DNA of 10,902 nucleotides from the NCBI GenBank assembly GCA_027596195.1, contig JADGJG010000918.1, positions 1-10,902 of the forward strand, written 5' to 3'. Position 1 is the first letter of the stretch, and each line of letters starts with the position of its first letter. Shown here in pieces: positions 1-7,957 of the stretch. The notes under the pieces are model-generated. The model saw nothing but the letters and a program-made list of their open reading frames with translations, ran no database searches and was not told the origin of the DNA. The DNA comes from Podochytrium sp. JEL0797. Lineage: Eukaryota > Chytridiomycota > Chytridiomycetes > Chytridiales > Chytriomycetaceae. The position numbers were made by a program, and so were the translations under genes.

Positions 1-43
<43 letters not shown>

Positions 44-72
44 CCCCCCCCCCCCCCCCCCCCCCCCGCCCC

Positions 73-121
<49 letters not shown>
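1..121. repeat. C homopolymer at the left contig edge (likely artefact)
   Basis: About 121 bases are almost pure C, with isolated G at 43, 68, 73 and 74. The run begins where the reading frame of the truncated channel gene is lost. On the minus strand this is a poly-G run extending outward from genuine sequence. The right end of the window also runs outward into poly-G. That symmetry suggests no-signal base calls of two-colour sequencing chemistry carried into the assembly, rather than a biological repeat. A telomere is unlikely because there is no repeat unit. Confidence 0.85.
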
Positions 122-123
<2 letters not shown>

Positions 124-129
124 CGTTAC

Positions 130-661
130 CGAACGCGTTCCAGGCGGATCGGAAAAAGTGACGTCTCCATGCAAATAGCTTGAGACTGCATTCCGCCATA
201 TAAATTCCCAGACATGCGCTGTCCAGTATTGAAATGTACCACGCTGTTTTGCTCGAATGAGGAAGACACATTGATGGATCACAGAATACAAAAACGCACA
301 ATACGCGCGATTGAATGAGCTAACAGTTTCCAGCGCCAATATGATCGTGTTGAGCAGAATCACGAGCAAAATAAAGTTTGAAAAGAAGGACGATTGCGTG
401 ATGGTGAAGATTTTGCCGCGCATCCGGCCGCTTGCGACTTCACTCAGTAATTGGATATCGTCCGCGCTGATGTTATGAAAAGATTCGGCCATTTGAAAAA
501 GGTCAAAGATTGAAATTTCGACGGAACTGACCCCACCTTTGCATGCTCATTGAAGACTGATACATCCCTGTGCTTCCAAACAATCTACTTGAAGCAGAAA
601 GGTTTTGGGAATCACCGAAGATGGAAGAGCCCGCATCGCGTGCCGCATCTCTGGATGCCAT
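130..661 (-). CDS. Voltage-gated cation channel, CatSper/CaV-like, N-terminal fragment (S1-S2)
   Basis: 5' fragment of an ion-channel gene, cut by the window edge. Proposed exons: 661-564, 526-305 and 251-130, with introns 563-527 (37 nt) and 304-252 (53 nt). The 147 visible residues hold a hydrophobic S1 helix near residues 82-100 (FILLVILLNTIILALET). After a short loop comes an S2 helix near 111-132 with the pattern WYISILDS..LGIYMAE, then LKLFAWRRHFFRSAWNAF. The LD, IY.xE.xLKL and FFR.xWN.F spacing is typical of the voltage-sensor domain of CatSper, CaV and NaV channels. A donor GTAACG at 129 would split the codon after WNAF, letting the next exon supply the usual Asp. No S4 charges or pore are visible, so the subfamily and the number of repeats cannot be decided. 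CatSper is favoured by the flagellar neighbours only. The first exon (ATG at 661) is less certain. A start at 492 (MAESF) gives the same channel core. Confidence 0.6.
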
Positions 662-824
662 TCCTTGTTTTGAAAATGGTTTTGACAGGTTTTTTTTTCG
701 CCGGAAAATTTCGCGTGGTTCCGTCCGATTTCTCCAACCATTCCCTTTCTTCAAACAAGGAATAATAAGGGGGCTTCATTTCCTTTCTGCAGTCAAAAGC
801 ACAATATAGAAAAATACAAAAAAA
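662..824. other. Intergenic spacer between channel and LTA4H genes
   Basis: 163 bp lie between the LTA4H stop codon and the proposed channel start, with both genes on the minus strand. The stretch must hold the LTA4H 3' untranslated region and the channel promoter. It is rich in A/T runs just after the LTA4H stop. No conserved element is recognised. Confidence 0.5.
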
Positions 825-3112
825 TCAAGCCAAATCCTTCTCCACCATCTGCGCGCAAATCGGATGGTAGAACCCCTTGTTCTTCGCAAACGTCTCCCTC
901 GCCAACTTCTCCCCCTTCGCACTACACTTCTTCAACCCTCTATAAAGAGGTCTCACATACTTCATTCTCCCCATTGTCGTCACAAACTCCACCACATGAG
1001 GGAAAATCACTTCCCGCCCACTCGCCAAACACAACTCCTGCCATCTACACTTGATCTCACAGTTCTTGACGCCAGTGAATTCATACACGGCGTCCATCGT
1101 GTCAAGCACGGGGATGCTGAATTTCGTGCCGGACGCGGTTTGGGTCATGAGGAGTTCGAGGAATACGACGGTTTGGTTCGTGGAGAAGGCGGAGAGGTCG
1201 GCGGGGGTGAATGGGTGCGGGGTGGTTGGGTTGGCGGCGTAGGCGGTCCAACGGGTCGCGAGGGATTTGCAGGCTTCCGCGAGGGATTGGTCAAAGTGGT
1301 TTTTGACGGGTGGCTGTGAGGTTTTATTTTTTTTGTGGTTTCAGTCATTGCAAGGCATAGGGGTGGGGGAGAAAAACACGAACCATTCCAGAAGTGTGGA
1401 ACCACGTGTCCCAATCGACCGTGTTGAGAAGATCCACCTTCTCCTGGCCAAAAGTGGTTTCAAAGTACTTGTACAGGTTGTCCTTGAACTGGAACGAGTT
1501 GATGCTCTTGTGGCTGAACGTTTCGACATGGTTCTTCAAGAACCCGTCAAACACCTTCTCTCCGCCCAAGAGACCTTCCAAGTAAAAGAGCAAATGGAAG
1601 CCCTTCTCGTAAGGAACGCTCGAGAAAGCATCGTCTGGATGGGAGTCAAATCAGACCGAAGAAGAAGGAAGCGGGAGCAGCCAAAAATCATACCAGGGTC
1701 GCGTCCCTTCAAGTCGACAACCAACTTGCTAAACTCGGGAGTTCCAATCTCCTGAAAGTGGCTCACACTCTCCTCCAACGCCTTCACTCCCAACAACGCG
1801 CTGAAATGGCGCGCAGGTTCACCGTGGAGACGCGACACGATGCGTCTTTCAATAAACATTGTAAACCCTGCCATTCCGGCGAGACACAGCCATATTAGAA
1901 AAAATAGTCAACTAATAAAGAAAACACAGCGAACCTTCATTGAGCCAGAAATGCTCCCACGACGACGAAGTCACCAAATTGCCCATCCACGAGTGTGCAA
2001 TTTCGTGCGCCACCACATCAACCAGGGAACGGTCCCCAGCCAACAGAGACGGGGTCACAAAAGTGAGACACGGGTTCTCCATCCCCCCATACGGGAACGA
2101 AGCAGGCAACACAAGCAAGTCATATACGCCCCACACATACGGAGTCAAAATCTCTTCTCCCGTTTTGATGAAAAGTTCCGTGTCTGCAAACTCCCAGGCG
2201 GCCGATTCAACCACCTCAGGTTCACTCCACACGGTCGTGCGTGGACCGACGCGTTTGCCGGCAATGTTGCCGACGGCGAGGGCAATGAGGTACGACGGGA
2301 TGGCGATTTTTTGGGTGAAGTGGCAGGTTTTGAGGTCTCCGCTTGTGGTTTCGGAGGTGGGGACTGCGGACATGAGGGCACGGAGGTGCGAGGGGCAGCT
2401 GATTTCGGCAGTGTCTGATAGTGAAGGAGGGAAAGTTAAAAAACTGACGTGGGGAAGGGGAATCAGTTTTGAACGCACACTTAATTTTGACGTAAGGAGA
2501 ATCTTGGATTGGTGCCAACGTGCGCGCGTAGATTGGCTGACACTGGGTGAACATGTACGGATGTTTCTTGCCGACGGTTTGGCTGGAAAGAAACGACTTT
2601 GGAGTTGGAACGCCACACGCCGCATTGAAAAGAAATATGGAAAACACTCGATCGTTACCTCGGTTCCAACCATTGCGCGGCCAAACAACCATCCCTCGTG
2701 GTACGGTAGTTGACCTTGACTGAGACTGTATCGCCAGCCTTAAGTCCATCCTTGAGCGGAATGCGAAGAGCCGCGCCATAACAGGCATCCACTTTCCCAA
2801 GAGAATATTCCACAGGAGTGTTGTTGACAAGAGTCGATTCAATGACCAAGTTTTTCGTGTCCTGTTTGAATTTTGAAAGCGAGGCTTTTCGAGTCAACAA
2901 CGGCTTGCGGAGTCACAGCAAACAATGCGAAGGCAAGCACTTACAAGAACAACCTCCTTGACTCCATCCACTACAACAGTGCATTCGTGAGTCACGGAAC
3001 CAACGAGGAGGTGGTTCGCAAAATCCGTGTTGAGGTTCAAGTGAACGTTCGAAACGGCAATTTGGTCCGCGTTGGCGTACGAGTTGGGATCAAACGGAGC
3101 GGTAAAGCACAT
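825..3112 (-). CDS. LTA4H: Leukotriene A4 hydrolase / M1-family aminopeptidase
   Basis: Bifunctional zinc enzyme of the M1 family. LTA4H-type enzymes are soluble aminopeptidases, and the animal members also hydrolyse the epoxide leukotriene A4. Exons: 3112-2945, 2903-2659, 2582-2479, 2414-1935, 1867-1694, 1634-1384, 1313-825. Introns are 41-76 nt. The 636-residue product is close to the 611 of human LTA4H and matches it from end to end. Visible landmarks are [10 protein letters not shown] (human QCQAIH region), the peptide-binding GGMEN at 282-286, zinc motif HEIAH at 309-313, third zinc ligand E332 in WLNE, the proton-donor tyrosine Y399 (human Y383), and RMK at 590-592 (human R563/K565). 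The residue matching human Y378 is F394. Start 3112 was chosen because it lies just before the conserved DPNSYAN segment. An in-frame upstream ATG at 3229 would add 39 low-complexity residues. No signal peptide is seen. Confidence 0.96.
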
Positions 3113-3297
3113 GTTGCTGTAATAGAATCGGTGGTTAGGTGGTAGAGAAAGAGGAAGAAGAAGGGAAAGCGCCACTTTTTTTTTTGAACTTTTTGAACAG
3201 CGGATGCCGGAAGGAGTATCCGCTTCCATGCGTCACACCTTCTCATGCCCGAAAACGAGAGAGGTGTCTCCAGCTTTCTTTCAAAAAGATAACTTTT
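3113..3297. other. Intergenic spacer between LTA4H and NPHP1
   Basis: 185 bp between two minus-strand genes, containing the NPHP1 3' end and the presumed LTA4H promoter. It includes a purine-rich tract near 3141-3170, a T run near 3176-3185 and a 7-bp inverted repeat (3199-3205 with 3218-3224). No transcription-factor site is recognised with confidence. Confidence 0.5.
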
Positions 3298-5448
3298 TTA
3301 TGGAAAGTTGCACGCCAACTCTGCCATATCAAACGGAGCAATTCCATAATGTTCCCGATTTTTCCCTAACAGTTCCAACATGCCCAGCTCTTGAATGTTA
3401 TTGGCGAACATGATTCGGCTCTACGCGCAAAAATTAATCTCGGTGCTCCAGGAATCAAAGGGCCTCTCTTACCATGCTATTTCGTTCATGACCCTCAATA
3501 TAGGCTGGAAATTCATGCATGTGTAGGATGGGCCATAAGAGAAGAACACATTCTGCAAACTTTTTTTGAAGAACGTCTTGGAGTTTGAGTTTTTTCTGCA
3601 ATCGACAAAAGCACGCGTTGTCAATATCGAGATTTTCCTTCCGAGAATATGGATCCATTACCAAACTCTTTTGCCCCAAGGACCTCGTTTTACGTTCCCA
3701 AATCAGACCGAGAAGGTGTAACAAATCGCTTTGGTTGCAAATGGTTGGGAACACGGCGAGCGCAGGGTCTTGGCGCGGTCCATAGTTTTTGTCGCGAAGG
3801 ATTGTGTCGCTCATGATTTGACGATACTTTGCCATGACGGGAACGGCTGACAGGAACGAGCAGATGGATTCGGGGAGCTGACTGGTTTGCGATTTGGTTT
3901 TTTGGTTAGTCAGTGGATGTATTTGAAAGGATTGGCCGCGGTGCAGTCGAGGGGAATACTCAACTTGATTTCATCTAAAACCGATTGCCCAAGCTTCCAC
4001 ACTTTGATGTTCAAACGCGGATGCTTGTTGCCATGAATCAATGTCTGAAACAAGGTTTTCTTTTCTGCAAACTCTTTGGCAAAGGCTTCCTTGGAGTATG
4101 GCGAGCCAGAGTAAAGTCGAATATCATAGGATTTGTTTTCGATCGCGGTTCCGTCTGACGTGAACAGAGGGAGCATTCCCCAGCCCACACTGACTTCGAT
4201 AATATCTGGAGTATGTATTTGGTTTAATATAACCTGGTGGGAGGAAGCAAGGCTTCTCACCCGTCTTGTTTTTTTTCTCCGACATTTCAACCAACGCGCA
4301 CAGCTCAAACAAGATACATAGCTTGATATCAACATCATTTGAGCGCAAGAAACACGTGTTCTCATCATCCTTTGGAAACAGGAGTGAAGCCTGGATTCAT
4401 TTCATCAGCCCCCGTTCCGCACCAAAAAATCCGATGGCTTTACCTTGGAAGAGAACCTCCACACATTGGGAACCTCTTTTGAATTAATTCCCGGAATACT
4501 GTGCACGTTGCTCAACACTTGCGAGTTGTCAAACAGGGCCATTCGAACGTGTCGTCCGAGAACGCGACGGTCTCCAATCAAGGGATCAATGTTTTTGGCT
4601 TCGATGAGACTGAATCCAATCGTGCATTGAACGGGGCAACTTGCAAGCTAATTTTGGGTCCAGTCAATATGGAAATAAAAGGAGAGTGGTTCATTCTTAC
4701 TCTTTTCGTGTATGGATCCATGGCCAAGTTTGTGAAGCCCGATCCAGCAGAGTTGATGATTGGACAGAGGGTTTTCGAAAGGACTTTGTCCTCTAATAAT
4801 GCGAATTAGTCGCTTCTATTGTCCGAATTCGTGCGTACCGTTCTGTCTGAAAGTAGAAAGAACCGATTCATGACATCCCTTGGGCAAAACACGTTCCCAT
4901 TCTTTGTTTCTTTCACTGTCAAACTCTTTACCGCGCTTTGACATGCTCTTGCGGCCCTCTGATGACACGCGAGCAAAATAATCAGATTTGACAGGCACAA
5001 CAACCATTCGAAAGAAAAGCAGCAGACTTAACTCGCATCCATACTCGCCCTTTTCATATTCTCCTTGATTCGCACAGTCAGTCTGTCTTCCACTTCTTCC
5101 CCCTTCTCGGCTTTTCCGTCCTCGTCCACGAACGCGACATATGTTTTTGGAACATAACCCTCGCGGCGATCGTCGTCCTCGCCCTTCACGTACCTAATTG
5201 GTTCAACTCAATAGCTGATTTTGCATTAAGGCAATGATATGCACTCACCACCAGTCGTTGTTGTCGTTGTTGAGAACGACAAACACGTCGTCTTTTGAAA
5301 TATCGAGCTCCTCGTCGGTTGTTCCTGAATAGTCGTACAATGCAATGACTCTCTGTTGAAGATCAAGACGCGATCAGCGTGTGTGCAAATGAAGACGCGA
5401 TCACCGTGTGATGGAATGCATGCAAAGTAAAGCGCGCACCTTGTCCAT
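3298..5448 (-). CDS. NPHP1: Nephrocystin-1, ciliary transition-zone SH3 protein
   Basis: Adaptor of the NPHP module at the transition zone at the base of cilia. Exons: 5448-5440, 5352-5249, 5193-5033, 4958-4839, 4792-4701, 4647-4444, 4369-4261, 4205-3965, 3881-3473, 3420-3298. All nine junctions keep frame, giving 523 aa. Residues 4-58 form an SH3 domain with ALYDY, a WW pair at 37-38 and GYVPKTYV. The C-terminal nephrocystin homology region follows: RHVRMALFD at 194-202, FLRSNDVDIKLCILFEL near 237-253, VGWGMLPLF at 273-281, and LPESICSF...YRQIMSD. Then come DPALAVFPTI and a terminal APFDMAEL. These follow human NPHP1 in order. Compared with the 732-aa human protein, the N-terminal coiled coil and acidic stretch are missing. 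The first exon encodes only MDK. The weakest junctions are that start exon and intron 3882-3964 (donor GTTGAG), placed to keep LPES in frame. The product was recognised by remembered family similarity. Confidence 0.93.
5365..5418. repeat. Two tandem 27-bp units in NPHP1 intron 1
   Basis: Units 5365-5391 and 5392-5418 lie head to tail. Their first 19 bases differ at one position only (core GACGCGATCA, then G or C, then CGTGTG), and the last 8 bases are half conserved. They lie inside the first NPHP1 intron and 58-111 bp upstream of the IWS1 start. That places them where a regulatory element shared by the two divergent genes would sit. No known binding motif is assigned. Confidence 0.8.
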
Positions 5449-5475
5449 TTCGAGTTTTTCTTCCTCCCAAAAAAC
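5449..5475. promoter_or_regulatory. 27-bp gap between divergent NPHP1 and IWS1 start codons
   Basis: The proposed NPHP1 ATG (minus, 5448) and the IWS1 ATG (plus, 5476) face away from each other across 27 bp of A/T-rich, polypyrimidine-type sequence. This is too short for two separate promoters. Either the 5' untranslated regions overlap, so each gene's promoter lies inside the other, or NPHP1 starts elsewhere. No TATA box is visible in the gap. Confidence 0.6.
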
Positions 5476-7182
5476 ATGGACGACCTCGACTTCGACTCCG
5501 ACTCCTCGGACATCCCGCGCCCGTCCCTCGAGGCAGTACCCGCAGTGTCCCAGGAGCCCGACGCCCCGCCTTCTCCCTTGGCCCCGGCGGCCAACCCGAA
5601 GGGCAACATTACGCTCGATGATATTTTCGGAGGCGGCGACTCGGATCTCGACGATGACAACGAGGGAAAGATGGACTTTTCGGACTCGGATGATGAAAAG
5701 AACGGTGGGTTGTATTAATAGGGAATGTTGACGAGGGAAGGTGTAATAAACGTGTGTTCTAGTGCCGCCGCCAGTCGCCCTGCCAAAGTTCAAGAAGAAG
5801 CAGCGCGCAGAGGGCGAAGACGAGCCAGAAAAGTGCGTTGCAAACTTGCTAGGCAGTTGCCTGACTGTCCTGTTCTGTTTTCTAGGCGTCAAAAGAAAAA
5901 GGCCGGACGCCGCAAGGACGGGGACCCAGAGGACGACAAGGAGGCAGAACCCGCAGCTGGTGCGTGTTTTATTCGCGCGTGATCGAATCCTTATTGATGG
6001 TCCCGTGCAGAGAAGGCAAAGGCAGAGCCAAACGACTTTGACGAGGCCCTCAACAGAATCAAACACAAACGCGCAAAGAAACTCGATGGCGACGATCCCG
6101 TGGGTTTTGTAGCTTCATTCTCTACTCAGAAGCTTACCTTCGACACTCGCAGGAAATCGACGAAATGATTGTGAATCTGGTCGAAAAGATGAAAGAGGCT
6201 GCCCACACGGACCAGGAATTCAACAGACTGCAGCAACCTGCCATTGCGAAAATCAAAATGCTGTCGATTGTGAATACTCAGCTTGCCAAAACGAACCTCT
6301 ACGAGCAGTTTCTGGACAACAATATTCTCGAAGGCATGAAGCTGTGGTTGGTTCCCCCTTTCCCTTACGCGTGTGAATATTGAATTTTGTTTCGCTTTCA
6401 AGGTTGGAACCGCTGCGCACGGACGGGTCTCTTCCGAATTTGGACGTGCAAATGTCCATGTTGACGACTCTGGCCAAATTCCCTATCCGGACGGAGCAGT
6501 TGAGTTTCCGTTTGAATTTCCATGTTATCAATTCTCATATTTGTCACCTTAGTCTCCGTGAAAGCTTGATTGGACGCGTGATTATGTTCTATTCAAAGTG
6601 CGACAGAACAACTCCTTCAGCTTTGAAAATCGTCAACGATTTGCTTGGTACGTGCGTTTGCGCTTCTATTTGTGTTTCTTATCCCAAACCGAATAGAAAA
6701 ATGGATGCGTCCGATCCTCGGAAGGTCTCAAAACTATAAAGAAAAGAGCCTTCGAACCGTTGCGTTCGACGCGGCGGACGTGTACGTATTTCCTAGTGCA
6801 TGACGCGAGAGTTGTGAATTGTCTCTTACGCTTATTTAACAGCAAGCAAAAGAAGTTGATGGTGGATCCAAAGCTGATCGAGGCAGAGTGAGTGCTGTTG
6901 AAATGATTTTGTTGTCGCGTTGCCCTGCTGACACAAACTCGTGCAGGCGATTCACGCGTGTTCCAAAGCCGCTTCTTCAAGAGTTCAAGGTTATGCCTCA
7001 ATCCAACTTTGGAGGCAAATTCGACAAGGAGAAGGACGGGGTATGTATCGATTATTCCGTTTGGTCCTGCCATCTTTTATTCACGGTTTTCTCCCCTGTT
7101 GTTACTTTCTCAACAGCAAAACCCCGCGGGCAAGAAGAAAAGAAACATGCTCCAGAATTTCAAGATGAAGAAGCGGGGGTGA
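5476..7182 (+). CDS. IWS1: IWS1/Spn1 transcription elongation factor
   Basis: Nuclear factor that binds the histone chaperone SPT6 and travels with elongating RNA polymerase II. Exons: 5476-5704, 5763-5832, 5886-5959, 6011-6099, 6153-6346, 6403-6498, 6553-6647, 6697-6781, 6843-6887, 6947-7040, 7117-7182. Ten introns of 49-76 nt all keep frame, giving 378 aa. Residues 1-76 are acidic and disordered (DLDFDSDSSD, LDDIFGGGDSDLDDD). A Lys-rich stretch follows (KFKKKQR, RQKKKAGRRK), then FDEALNRIKHKRAKK. The folded TFIIS N-terminal-like core runs from about 155 to 290, with the family signatures KMLSIV, FLDNNILEGMKLWLEPL, DGSLPNL and RESLIGRVIMFY. It ends in EKWMRPILGRSQNYK. The C-terminal tail is basic (GKKKRNM...KMKKRG). 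Yeast Spn1 has a similar size (about 410 aa). The start is supported by the acidic N-terminus and the tight divergent spacing. Confidence 0.95.
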
Positions 7183-7249
7183 ACCGTGAACGTGGTTTAT
7201 TTTTTTGGCACATGGAATATGAGAATGGTCCGATTGGTCGCAGTTTGCT
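7183..7249. terminator. 67-bp convergent 3' junction of IWS1 and the small membrane gene
   Basis: The two genes converge here with 67 bp between stop codons. On the minus strand an AATAAA hexamer overlaps the TAA stop of the small gene at about 7249-7254, so its cleavage site should lie inside this junction or inside the IWS1 3' end. A T-rich stretch at 7198-7206 follows the IWS1 stop. Overlapping antisense 3' ends are expected. Whether this organism uses AATAAA is not known from the sequence. Confidence 0.4.
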
Positions 7250-7769
7250 TTATTTGGATGCATTTTCAATCCGCTTTGCCCTTCGAGCTTCGACTTCTGT
7301 GAACGGACAAGGTGGTGAGCGTGTGCTGGGGGACCTGGGTGATTGCACCAAAAGCAGACAGCAAACTGCAAACACACACCTTTAAGATCCTCCTCTGAAA
7401 GAGTCAAAACCCGTCGCCTGATCATATCATATTGCTGTCGAAGCTGCCAAACGAAAGTGGATCGTGAGATCATGTTCTCAAGGCAACCGCCCCCTCTCTC
7501 CTCTCCCTCCTACAGCAACCACTCACGGGTGTAAAGACATGCTCCTTGGGTCCAAAGTCGACAAACAGCGCCATATACGACAGGATACCGCCGAGGGCCA
7601 CCATGCTGCCGACTTTGAACATGCGGAACTGCGTGGTTCCCGCCTCCCATTTGGCAATCTTGCGCGGATGCAGGATCCGTCGTCTGAAGCGCATGGCGAC
7701 TTCCCTCGAGTCCCGGACGGTTTCGGGGACGTCGGTGAGGGAGTGGGAGTGATGGGTTTGCAAGGACAT
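7250..7769 (-). CDS. Small single-pass membrane protein, unrecognised family
   Basis: Three exons: 7769-7527, 7443-7380, 7296-7250. Both introns are 83 nt and keep frame, giving 117 aa. The N-terminal half is hydrophilic, with a basic stretch RFRRRILHPRKIAKW at 27-41. One membrane helix lies near 51-70 (FKVGSMVALGGILSYMALFV), followed by DFGPKEHVFTPLRQQYDMIRR. A charged tail (LSEEDLKEVEARRAKRIENASK) ends the protein. The short basic-helix-amphipathic layout is common in small mitochondrial inner-membrane proteins, but this is only a resemblance and no family is recognised. The final acceptor (before 7296) was chosen because it gives a compact charged tail. The other acceptor, before the GTCCCCC tract, would run into a less protein-like reading. 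The gene is convergent with IWS1 and divergent from the NME5-like gene. Confidence 0.72.
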
Positions 7770-7957
7770 CTCCGTTTTTCGAAAATTGAAAAGTATGGTG
7801 ATTCCGCTCTTCGTCGGGCGTGTATTCTCACGTGATTCCTTGGATATCATCTCGTTACCCAGGGAGGTGGTGGCACGTTTTTCAACGGGTCCACCCGGAA
7901 TGGATATCGGAACGGATTTTCATCGCAAACTTCATTCCGAAAAAGACGCGCAAAAAC
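7770..7957. promoter_or_regulatory. Divergent promoter region of the small membrane gene and NME5-like gene
   Basis: 188 bp separate the two start codons. A perfect palindromic E-box TCACGTGA sits at 7828-7835, near the middle. GTTACC at about 7854-7859 resembles half of an RFX X-box, but the second half does not match, so no X-box is claimed. No TATA box is evident. Confidence 0.4.

Noticed and set aside
1..121. C-rich end considered as telomere or G-quadruplex array
   Set aside because: There is no repeat unit or spacing, only a homopolymer with rare G. The opposite edge shows the same outward poly-G pattern.
1145..1414. Proline/threonine-rich 89-aa frame on the minus strand
   Set aside because: It is a frame shadow of the last LTA4H exon and intron 6. 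The correct frame there encodes the conserved C-terminal LTA4H helical domain.
1940..2713. 257-aa open frame on the plus strand, with another at 1840-2418
   Set aside because: Both lie antisense to LTA4H exons that carry the zinc-binding and GGMEN motifs. They have no recognisable domain, and open antisense frames are common opposite GC-rich coding exons.
3113..3229. N-terminal extension of LTA4H from an ATG at 3229
   Set aside because: It would add a serine/lysine/leucine low-complexity stretch not found in the family, and the start at 3112 sits next to the conserved N-terminus. It remains possible as a targeting extension but is not supported.
4816..4818. In-frame TAG in the NPHP1 region, considered as a sign of stop-codon reassignment
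   Set aside because: A 46-nt GT-AG intron (4793-4838) removes the stop and restores a conserved NPHP1 segment in another frame, so a standard code is sufficient. All gene ends use TGA or TAA normally.
5401..6066. 221-aa open frame on the minus strand, and 5226-5660
   Set aside because: They are antisense to IWS1 exons 1-4 and their introns. Composition is low complexity, mirroring the acidic IWS1 N-terminus.
7854..7870. Possible RFX X-box upstream of the NME5-like gene (GTTACC then GGAGGT)
   Set aside because: The second half-site does not match the RGYAAC consensus, so only a half-site is present.
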